Shown in pieces: positions 55,303 to 64,000 of a DNA stretch of 64,000 bases. The notes under the pieces are model-generated. The model made no database searches. It saw only the letters and a program-made list of their open reading frames with translations, and was not told where the DNA came from. Source of the DNA: Chloranthus sessilifolius (Eukaryota; Streptophyta; Magnoliopsida; Chloranthales; Chloranthaceae); assembly GCA_021018995.1 (NCBI GenBank), contig CM037585.1:63738646-63802645 (forward strand). The letters run 5' to 3'. A program made the translations under genes and the position numbers. Position 1 is the stretch's first letter; every line of letters begins with the position of its first letter.

Positions 55303-57773
55303 TGTTGGGCTATTTCAAGTGCCTGCTGCTGACTTTATTGAAGACAGTGAGAAGAATGGGATAAATAAAAAATGAGTGAAAGGTAGAGTGATGAATACGG
55401 AGCAACAACCCTAAAATATGCATAGTCCTGCAAGATACAGGGCCTGTTGTAGCAAGTTTTGATAAGTAAGAGTTTGTCCCACAGGGAAGTTGATCTCAAG
55501 CTCCAAGGGAGCTATCCATAGTAGGCTCTCCAGATCTGGCTACAGATCTGGCAATCCTAAGTGGAAGGGGATTTAGGGTCACTATAATCTAAATTCTAAG
55601 GTATCCTAATGTCTAGATTACAGAAAGGGTTAAGAGGGATGGTGGAGTGAGAATATAAATATAAAAGGGTGAGAAGTATGTTATTAGGTACAAATCTGAT
55701 GGGTCTTGTAACTCATACTCAAATCTGTTGTTATAGAAATCTTGTCCAATGGTTACATTATCACCAAAGAGGAGAAAGAATCCAACTCACCCCTGTACCA
55801 TGATCCAATCTCTTAAGGCTATAACCTGTCCACTTAAATGGTCACAGACTATCCAATAGGGGAACCACAATCCAGATATGGGTCAGAACAAGTTTATCAT
55901 TGTAGGCACTACTTCATCCAGGCTACAAGCTCAAGAATCCATCGAAACCTCATCCTCTAAAGTTCTTTGTGTGGGGCTAGGCCTACAAAGTGCACAAGTC
56001 TGGACACACAGGATCAGTAAGAGTTTGATTACTATCTTTTAAGCATGGTTGTTCACTGCTTTAGAAAGACTGCAGTGATCCAGTCACAAGCCTACAATCT
56101 CTACAGCCAACTCAGATATGCAATCTAATGGTGGATCTATTCAACTATAGGGGAGTCTGTCACTGCACAATCTCTCATAAGGCTACAAGCACAAGTGCAG
56201 AGAAGAAGAATCTGTCTTAGTTCCATGACTTGGCCTCACCCTAGGACTATAATCTATCCACTTGAATGGTCACAGACTATCCACAGAGGTTATCCTCCTC
56301 ACAAATGGCTAAGACAGAACAAGAACATTGCTACCCCCAACATGTTCCCAAGGCTACAAGCACAAGTTCCCATGGGGATTCAGATTTTGTGGGTCCTGTG
56401 GTGGGGGAAGGCCTGCAAAGTGCCTATCCTGGACACACAAGTCACTTAAATCTAAATAGCACCTTAAAAGTAATCCTCCATTGCTTACAAAATAACTTAG
56501 CAACGGTGGATCTCAAGGCAGCAGCCTTGTACAGCATAACTCACAACAAAAATAACATCCCATAAATGTGACAGATCCTATTACAAAAACTCTATTAAAA
56601 TCTATACCAGATAATCATACAAAAGGCATAGCCAGCAAATGTTGGACTATGAAGAGAAAGAAAAAGGAAAAATAAGAAAACTCCTAAACCCTAACCTTAA
56701 CCTACTGTAATTCTACAATTAGTTTTTGGAGAAGAAACGTAAAAGTTAAGTCTCAAAGAGAGTCGATCCTCAAACCTAAGCTAGGCTTAGGCTTATATAG
56801 CAGTCGACTTCCCCTTCAATTAGGGTTAGGAAAACCCTAATTTTTCAATGTAGTTGTGGTCCATTCTTGTCCCTTGGATGCCTCGGGGCGTGTGCACAAA
56901 GATTGAAGCATTGGAGTGCATGCCTTAATTACTGGAGATTCGCAGATTGCCCTTGCAAAAGTGGAGAGAAGTTTAGAATTCGATCCTCGCTGGGTAGAAA
57001 TGATTTCAGATCTTTTCACGTGGTAGAATTGGCGTCGCAGGGTTAAATTGACTTGAAATTCATGCAGTCGCGGGATTAGCATTTTAGTCATTGTGGAATA
57101 CAATGGCTATCGCAAGATTACTCTTTCAGCTTTGAATGGCGCGGGGATTGCTCGCGCGGTTCATCCCTTGGTGAATCTCGCGAGAGATCCTCACGAAGAA
57201 GCAGTGTTCATGAGTTTCTGGGTCGCGTGAGCATTTATCAGAAGGTCTCAGATCTCGCCCATGTCACGATATGTCTTGTGAGAATACAAGCTCTCTCTCC
57301 TGAGTGAGTAGCGTGAAGCTTAACGGTTCTTCTTTTGAGTTGTGCAAGACTATGCGAATGCTTTAGATTGAGCCTCGCGAAGCCTATTTTTCAATTCTTT
57401 TTGTCACCAAACTGCGCGAGAACGGCGTACAAACTGTGCGACCAGTTGTTGTGCTTCCTCCAGGGCTCGCGACAACTGCGTGAAGGCTTTATCTCTGGTG
57501 CAATTGAACCCTGCGACATTTGCACGAGGCATTCTTCTTGATGTATTTCTTCTTGGATATGCCTATGCTTCAGCCAACTCTCTATCTGGGTTCATCCTTT
57601 GTTCTGCTGAGGTAGTTCTGGGGCAACAGTGAGCTTCTTGGCATGGTTAGGGGTTTATTGGCAGCTGCTATTTATTATCTGCAGAACAGGCTTAAAACAC
57701 TTTTATTAAATGACTAAGGGTCCAACAGAGATTAAGTTACGAGGTAAAAAGTGGTACTTTTCAGGTCTTAACA
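55303..57773 (-). repeat. Element D 5' LTR
   Basis: A 2471 bp copy matching 40224-42711. The TATA box is at 56792-56801, the inverted telo-box pair at 56819-56841, and the CG-core array spans about 57000-57540. Confidence 0.95.
56792..56841 (-). promoter_or_regulatory. LTR core promoter of element D 5' LTR: TATA plus inverted telo-box pair
   Basis: GCTATATAAG on the minus strand at 56792-56801. The two telo-box arms are at 56819-56841. This is the copy expected to drive the genomic RNA. Confidence 0.7.
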
Positions 57774-57778
57774 GGTAA
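57774..57778. repeat. Target site duplication, right copy, element D
   Basis: GGTAA follows the LTR end TTAACA and matches 40219-40223. Element C resumes here. Confidence 0.9.
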
Positions 57779-57924
57779 TAGTCATGAAAAAGAAAAAAAA
57801 TTAAACATACACAAAGCAATATAAAAAAAAACATATTCTATTATCTTGGAAAGAAATGTACAATTGGAATTACAACTATAAAAAAAGAAGTGCGAAGGAA
57901 AGAAAAGCCTAACTACAATCTAGG

Positions 57925-60900
57925 TTAGGAGGAGGAGGGGTCAGAATTTGAATCTGTGAACCAGTCCCAGCCCATCTGTTGTGCATGTTTCCTAAGTTCA
58001 GCTTTGTTCTCAGAACTGAGCTTGGACTTGGTTCTGTTTGTGGGAGCTTTGTTCTTTTTTTGCTTTGTTTGCTTCCCAGTAGGACCCTTTTTCTTTAGCC
58101 GCCTTGGTTGCTTTGGTTGGGCTGGTGGTTGCATCATGGTTGGAGCTTTTGGTGCCCTCACCCTCATTTTTCTGGTCTTGGGTTCAGGAGGGATCATAGG
58201 GGATTTTCCTTTTTCTTACTCAGGGGGGACTACAGGGCACTTCCCTTTTTCTAGCGGGCCATGTGGTTGTGCCACCTCAGACTGGGCAGCTGGCTCTTTG
58301 CCAACTTTAATAGAGGATGCTATATAAGCAGTCCTCTTAGCAGTGACTTTCCTCTGTTTAGGAGGAGGTGATGAAGGAGGGGCAACAGGGGTATGGGTAA
58401 GGTCAGGCTCAGGTTTGGGAATGAGGGGAGAGAGTGGGGCGGGAGGCTGAGCTGCACTTCTGGCAGCAGCCAATTCAGCTTCCAAAGAGGCTATCTTGAT
58501 TTGGGCTTGCTGGAGTTCATTTTGGTAGATTTCCTTATGGATTTGGAAGATTTCCTGGGTATTGTGGAGTCTTTTTTCGAACATTCTGGCTTTCATTCTC
58601 TTCACATTTGTATTTGCCTTTTCGAGCTCCACATTCATTTGTTGATAAGCTACTTTCTTTTTCTCCTTCTCAAAGGCTTCCAAAATGTTTGCCCACCCAA
58701 GTGAAATACCCAGTAATTTAGCTCTATAGGCAATTCTCTAAGTCACTAATCTGCTACAGCAGAGGGGTCTCTATGGAGTGCCTAAGTTGGGCCATGCCTC
58801 CCAGGACATCCCTCCTAAGGTAGGGATTGTCTCTCATTGCATGGAGGAGGGTGAGGTAGGGACGGATGTAAAAGGAGTGGGTGGGTGCTATAAGAAAAGA
58901 AGAAGCTGAAAGAGCAAAATGTGATTGTTCCTGGGGGTGAAGTGTTGTTTTCATTGGTTAAGTCTAGTTGTTGGGGGAGGGCAAAAAGTTCTGAGTCTGT
59001 TTGGATGGATTTGTCAGTGAATGTTGGAGGTAGTATAAGAGGTGGGATTGAAGGCAAGGGGGGAAAGAAAATGAGGTAGGCTCACTAGGAGTAGGTGGTG
59101 CTGGGGAAGGAAAAAAGGGAATGGTGAAAGGTATGAAAGGGAATGGTTGGGTTGTAGAGTCAGGGTTGAAAGGGGAAGGGATCAGTGGGGTTTGATGGGA
59201 TTGTTGAGGGATGGGCTGGTTTGTCAATGTCTGAAGTGTGGATTTGATGGTTGTGATTTCTGTTTGCACCTGGTCATGTGCTTGTATTGTTGTGGACAGT
59301 TGTGATTGAATGTCTTGGATGAGGGAGAGGATATGTGTTAGTGTGTCTGGGTTGGGTGGTGGAGGTTGTGTAGAAGATGGAACAAGTTGAAAAGGGGAGG
59401 AAGGGGCATGATGAAAAGTGGAAGGAGGAGGTGATTGGGGTTCTGGTGAGTGATGTGAGGACATATTTGGGAAATCTGGGAGGGGGGTGTAGTGGGTGGG
59501 CATGGTATCAAGGAAAGTAGCCATAAAGGCTTGGAATCTAGTGGTTGTGTTAAGATGGAGGTCTATGTCTGTGAATGGGGATGTAGTAGGAATGGCTTGA
59601 GTGGTGTCTTGGTTAATGTGAGGTGTGTTAGTGGGGATAAAAGGGATTGTGTGTGGGGGTAGTGACATGGTGGAGGTTGTGTCAGTGGTTTTCTTTTTCT
59701 TGTATGAGATCAGTGGAGGGCTGTCAGGGTTTTGTGAAGATGATGGGGGTATTGGAGCTGTGTATTGAGGTAGGGTAGGGGAAGGTGTGGGACTGACATG
59801 GGGGTGATGTCCTCCCAGGTACCAATCACAGGAAAAGGGAGTGTGGGCATGGACAATGAAGACAGAGGGGAGTGAGATGGAGTAGGGGAAGGGAAATGGG
59901 ATGTAGTGGAGGAAGGGAGAGATGTTGATGGTGTAATGGGATGGGATGTGGTCAGGATAGGGGATCTTGCAGTAAAAGGTGGGGTGGATGTGGGCAGCAT
60001 GAGTGGTAGTGGGATCTTGAACCACTTCTTTGGTAGCAGGGGTGGGCCTTGTAACAGCTGCCTCATCTGATTGCTTGGGAGCAGCCTAAGCCTCAGCCTT
60101 CTTCTTCTTCAGGGTTTCCATCAGGCTCCTACTGATTCCCCATTGCCTCTTGGCAAAAGTGGTAGGTGTGAGGGTGGTAGTCTCCTCTCCTATTGGTATC
60201 TTGTACCTCCCCCTCAAAAGCTATTTGGTGATGACTCTGGCATAGGGGAGTGTGTGTGGCTTCATTTTCTACCCTAGTTTCTCCACTAAGTCCTTCATTG
60301 CTTTAAAAATCAATCAGGTTGCATGGAAGCCATGGCCCAGAGAGAAAGAGTAAACAGCATCAGCAATAGGAGTCCTCTCCTGCTGATGGCCTGAGCAGTA
60401 GATGTTCTTTCTCAGGACATGGTCAATGAAAAGGAGTCTAGGCTCCAACTCTCTTCTTCTTATGGAATCCCCTGAGGCCTTTAATCCTCTAGTAAGAGCC
60501 CTCACAATGGTATCAATTGAGGCACTTAGGGGAGGGCCATATCCACAACTATTGTCAAATGCAGCTGGGATGCCCAATACTTCCGCAATCAACTTGGGGT
60601 TAATTAACATATCGAAATCATCAATCAACACGAAGAAGCCTGATTGTCCATCTTGGTCCTTGGTGACCCTGATGTGCTGATAAAAGAGTTTCACTAGCCT
60701 AGGGTAGGCTAGTGCTGGAATTCCTTTCATCAAGGGTGTCAGACCAGCCTTGCTCATAAATTCAATGGCAGAAGCATAGAGAGGCTCCGTCTCGAAGAAG
60801 GGCAGGTCGAAAGCTGTTTCAGGCTCCAAGGGGATTGAAGCCATGAGCTCAGAGGGTGTAGAAAAAGTAGGGGTTGGCTCCTCCACCTCCTCAACCACTT

Positions 60901-61003
60901 CCTTTCCCTTTTTCTGTGCCTTAAAAGCCTTAACCTTCTTAGGAGTGGGCTCAACAGGGGCCTTATCCCTGGCCCTTTTCTTTGGTGCACTCTTAGGGGC
61001 CAT
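57925..61003 (-). pseudogene. Element C ORF3 (post-integrase ORF), broken
   Basis: The start at 61003 (MAPKSAPKKRARDKAPVEPT) has a basic NLS-like stretch. The globular part is intact to about 60314 (IPALAYPRLVKLFYQHIRV, DNSCGYGPPLSASIDTI, ASGDSIRRRELEPRLLFIDH). A TGA then replaces a conserved Trp codon, and three TAG codons follow, the last after KKKKAEA. The Pro/Ser/Thr-rich part (60025-58964) contains a heptad-like segment (ILSLIQDIQSQLSTTIQA). The coiled coil (58683-58430) includes QQMNVELEKANTNVKRMKAR. A Lys-rich part ends in the acidic tail QMGWDWFTDSNSD. About 1026 codons in all, with no hydrophobic membrane segment. The short interval 57779-57924 is AT-rich and non-coding. Confidence 0.7.
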
Positions 61004-61851
61004 TATCAAGTCTCCTATCTGAGATAGTACCTTTGAAGATGAAAAAGGGAGACTGAGATCTGAGTGCTTACCCTAAAATCGTAGGATTCTGTTCGATCTG
61101 ACGCAAAGTGAAACACGAGATCTCCTAGCAGAGGGCAACTGATGGGGATGAGGTTAGGAACAAATCCCTAAGATCCTTGTGTGAATAATGGGTTGTAGAA
61201 TGAACGCTGGAGGAGAGAGGGAGAAGAGAGCCGGAAGCTAGGGTTTCACTAGCTGGAGAAGAGAGAATACTGAAAAAGGAGACAATCGCGAGTTTGGAAT
61301 GTTTATCTCTGGGCTTGGCGCGCTTTGGAGATATATGGTCGCTGGATGGGAAATGGAATCTAGCGACGGTGTAAATTGCAACTTGGATTGCGCGAGAGGC
61401 TCTCAGTGTTTACCTTGGAGCTCGCGACAGCTAGTGAAGTATTCCATTTGGATTGCACGAGAGCCTCCCAGGCCTTATTTTGAACCCCACGATAGCAAAG
61501 CATTAAACAGAGAGCACGCGCTCTTCATTCTGCTATTTACATTTGTGCTGGGGCTGGATCCTAGGTATAACTCACCACCAGGGGCACCCCCAGACACTTT
61601 AAACTGACCTCCCAATTACACCATAAACATTCAAGCATAGTCATCAAAATTCATTATCCAAACAGCGTGCATTCAATCAAAAACCATCAACTCAAGAGTA
61701 ATTATCAAACCAAGCATATAAAAAATCAGATCCAGACAGATTCAGACGCAAGTGAGGCCAATAAAATTTCCTATAAAATTTGAACAAAAGAAGGCAGCAC
61801 AAACCTAACAAAACCAAAGTACATATAATACAACATTGACACATCTGTGGA
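61004..61851 (-). promoter_or_regulatory. Integrase-ORF3 spacer of element C with CG-core motif array
   Basis: CG-core motifs (GCGCGAGAGG, CTCGCGACAG, GCACGAGAG) cluster at about 61285-61510, less numerous than in D. The leader contains a possible donor TAGGGTAAGC near 61072 and a CTATCTCAG acceptor near 61020, as in A. The part 61600-61851 shows nothing recognised. Confidence 0.4.
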
Positions 61852-62556
61852 TCAGTTTAATGAAGGGTCCCCTAGAAAGTTAATGGTGTCCACAGGTTCA
61901 GCAGGTTTTTCTAAACAAGGTTTAAGCCTCTAACCATTCACCTTCAAGGTTTTCCCAGACTTGGGTTCCTTGATTTCCACAGCACCAGATGGGGAAACAT
62001 TCATGACAATATAGGGGCCTACCCATCTGGATTTCAGTTTGCCAGGAAAAAATTTAAGTTTGGAGTTAAACAACCAAACCTTACCACCAGCCATGAAGCT
62101 CTTTCTCAACAAATCATTGTCAAAGAAAGCCTTGGACCTTTCCTTGTATATCTGGGCATTGGCATATACATCCATCCTCAGGTCATCCAGTTCTGATAGC
62201 TGCAGCGACCTGTGATGACCAGCAGAAGTTAGGTTAAGATTTAATTTTTTTATGGCCCAATAGGCCCTGTGTTCTAACTCTACTTGGAGATGGCAAGCCT
62301 CGCCATAAACCAGTCTGAATGGGAACATCCCAATGGGAGTCTTATAAGCAGTCCTATAAGCCCATAATGCATCATTTATCTTATCAGCCCAGTCCTTTCT
62401 GTCAGTCCTCACTGTCTTCTCAAGGATGTGCTTGATCTCCCTATTAGAAATTTCAACTTGCCCACTGGTTTGCGGGTGATAGGGAGTAGCAATCCTATGG
62501 GTGACAGAATATTTCTTGAGCAAGCTCTCAAAATTTTTGTTGCAGAAATGGCTACC
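61852..62556 (-). pseudogene. int: Element C integrase, C-terminal half, cut by element E
   Basis: The sequence resumes in the catalytic core at [16 protein letters not shown] and includes the Glu of [32 protein letters not shown], and the C-terminal domain with [24 protein letters not shown] at about 61930 interrupts the last 26 codons, which end in LGDPSLN and a TGA at 61852-61854. The N-terminal half, including the first two catalytic Asp positions, should lie beyond element E. Confidence 0.85.
62552..62556. repeat. Candidate target site duplication of element E, left copy
   Basis: CTACC directly precedes TGTTGAGAAC. The partner is outside the window, so this is inferred. Confidence 0.5.
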
Positions 62557-64000
62557 TGTTGAGAACTGGAAAATACCATTTTTCACCCCTTAATCTGGGC
62601 CTTGATAGACCCTTGAGAGAACTAAATAAGTATTTTAAGTGTTTGTTTTACAGCTAACAATAAAGGCAGGCTTAACCTTGAAAGTAGCTCAAAAGTGCCA
62701 AAAAGATGAGATTCCATGTCAATCCAAAGGAAGAAAGAGAAGAAACAACCTCACTAGCTGTTGAAAGGTCTGAATTGAAGAGGCAAAGACCTGGTCTCAA
62801 CCCAGAAAAGAAGTATGGAGCAATTCGAATAGAAAAATGCACTACAGAGTACTTTTCGCAAAGAACCTGAACTGTTCGCAAAGAACCTGAAACTCTGCGA
62901 AAAGAACAAAAACTCCAGGCTTAGCTTTCGAAGAGCATCTGAACTCTTTGAAGAGATGATTTACCTTTTCGAAAAGAAGAAAACTCAATTCGAACAGAAC
63001 CAGAACCTTGCGAAAAGAGTTTCAGGAGTTACAACACCTTGCGAAAAGCCCCCTAAGCTTTGCGAAAAGGTATTCTGGAGGTTCTCAGCTTTTGCAAGGG
63101 CAATTCGATGTCTGTTTCACTGCCCAATGCATCTAAAAACCAAGGGACATTCCAAAAGATTCTAAGCATGAAGCGAAGGCATATTCCACCCCACGTGAGC
63201 ACCCAGAGATGAAATAACTTGGCGGGAACTTTTAGAAACTCTAACAGACTTTCAAAATGCATAATAGAATCGATGCCTTTTTCACCTGATTGGCTGAACC
63301 AGATCAAGGAATTCTGATTGGCCAGAAAAGATCTGGATCCTCGTGCTCGACTACCATTGGTCAATACAGATCTGAGCACTTCTGATTGGTTGACACACAT
63401 CTGAGCTGGACTTAGGGAAAACTATAAATAGACGAACCATTTGCCCAATTTGGGCATCCAGATTTCGAGTTTCATTTCTGTTGCTCCATTTCCAATTCAG
63501 ATAGCTTGTCTGAAATTCCTGTAATAGCCTAACTTTTATTTGTACTTGAGAGCTGTGAGATACTTTTGTAATTCAAAAGAGAAGTGTATTCAAGACTACA
63601 AATCCGAGAGCTATTTAAGCTGTGCTCTGTAATTGTAATGGTGAATTTGAAAAGGTTGCTATGAACCGTATGTTCTCAATTGGATTCGTGTTGAGGGTTC
63701 CCTGTGATCTCCTTATTGCACTAGACTCCTTTAGATTTACTGTTTTTAAGCAATTTCCCTTAATTCATTATCCCTGTGAGAATTTGTGTTTGTAACCTAA
63801 TCTCTCACAGCATTTGTAGTGGTGTTTCTCATTCTGAATTAAGGGTTCAGATTAAAGACTATTGGATGGTCTGTGGCCATTGAAGTGGATAGGCCATAGC
63901 CATAAGTTTAACTCTAATCCTTGAGTTAGATTACTTTCTCTTGCATCTGTGCTGGTAGCCAGATGAAGATTGGATAATATCTACTTTATTCTACATTTAT
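62557..64000 (+). repeat. Element E: 5' part of an Athila-type LTR, plus strand, truncated by window end
   Basis: The terminus TGTTGAGAACTGGAAAATAC and the following TTTTTCACCCCTTAA match, on the opposite strand, the LTR starts of A, C and D (TGTTAAGACCTGAAAAGTAC...). E is therefore a diverged relative in plus orientation. It carries an array of GCGAAAAG and TTCGCAAAGAACC motifs (62850-63080), four ATTGG (CCAAT) boxes (63289, 63317, 63356, 63385) and a TATA box (63423-63430). No coding region is reached before the window ends. Confidence 0.8.
63423..63430 (+). promoter_or_regulatory. TATA box of element E LTR
   Basis: TATAAATA on the plus strand, preceded by four ATTGG boxes within 140 bp. 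The same combination of CCAAT boxes and TATAAATA is seen in element B. Confidence 0.65.

Larger units (their letters stand above)
40224..57773 (-). mobile_element. Element D: full-length Athila-type Ty3/gypsy retrotransposon
   Basis: D is 17.55 kb with LTRs of 2488 bp (40224-42711) and 2471 bp (55303-57773), TSD GGTAA, PBS and PPT. Minus-strand order is gag (55024-53316), protease (53252-52484), RT and RNase H (52483-50755), integrase (50743-49451), ORF3 (48299-45391), a small extra ORF (44750-44502), 3' block and PPT. Integrase following RNase H defines Ty3/gypsy. The RT and gag motifs place it in the Athila lineage. The LTRs differ at about 7 of the first 155 positions by eye. D lies inside element C. 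Confidence 0.96.
36136..62556 (-). mobile_element. Element C: Athila-type retrotransposon split by D and E
   Basis: In the window C consists of its 3' LTR (36136-38518), PPT (38519-38531), 3' non-coding block (38532-40223), then after the D insertion ORF3 (57925-61003), a spacer, and the C-terminal half of integrase (61852-62556). Element E interrupts integrase at 62557. The rest of pol, gag and the 5' LTR should lie beyond the window. The left junction 5-mer is GCAGG (36131-36135); its partner is out of view. Confidence 0.85.

Noticed and set aside
62557..62586. First ten residues of the C integrase frame ([10 protein letters not shown])
   Set aside because: They are encoded by the LTR of element E read backwards, not by integrase.

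Overview
The window is gene-poor plant DNA made almost entirely of nested LTR retrotransposons of the Ty3/gypsy superfamily. I found no host protein gene, rRNA gene or tRNA gene. A flowering plant is indicated by Athila-lineage gag/pol with a tRNA-Asp-type primer site and by Tekay/Del-like chromovirus remnants with an initiator-Met primer site. The density of nested insertions fits pericentromeric heterochromatin. The species cannot be named from sequence alone.

Layout. (1) 1-21953: Athila-type element B, minus strand, its 3' LTR cut by the left window edge. B is a 3.5 kb stub inside its LTRs (primer site, broken gag start, 3' non-coding block). Element A (1218-14531, minus strand, TSD AGAGG, LTRs about 2.5 kb) sits inside B's 3' LTR. 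A has gag and the third ORF (ORF3) but no pol. (2) 21954-36135: older, decayed plus- and minus-strand chromovirus LTRs and internal fragments, with a possible LINE 3' end. One long LTR (30779-34597) has internal sequence on both sides. (3) 36136-62556: Athila element C, minus strand, inserted in the chromovirus protease/RT region. It is split by the complete 17.5 kb Athila element D (40224-57773, TSD GGTAA). (4) 62557-64000: LTR of element E, a plus-strand relative, inserted in C's integrase and running off the window.

Element D keeps the whole order on the minus strand: LTR, PBS, gag, protease, RT, RNase H, integrase, ORF3, a small extra ORF, PPT, LTR. Only its integrase is a long uninterrupted frame. 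Every other ORF has nonsense codons or frameshifts, so none of the elements looks able to move unaided.

The most interesting patterns are non-coding and recur across families. There are arrays of short CG-core motifs upstream of the LTR TATA boxes and again upstream of ORF3. Inverted telo-boxes lie just upstream of the TATA box in three families. A second copy of the polypurine tract lies about 1.6 kb inside the first in four elements, bounding a conserved non-coding block. Element A shows a clean pol excision that leaves gag joined to the last integrase codons.
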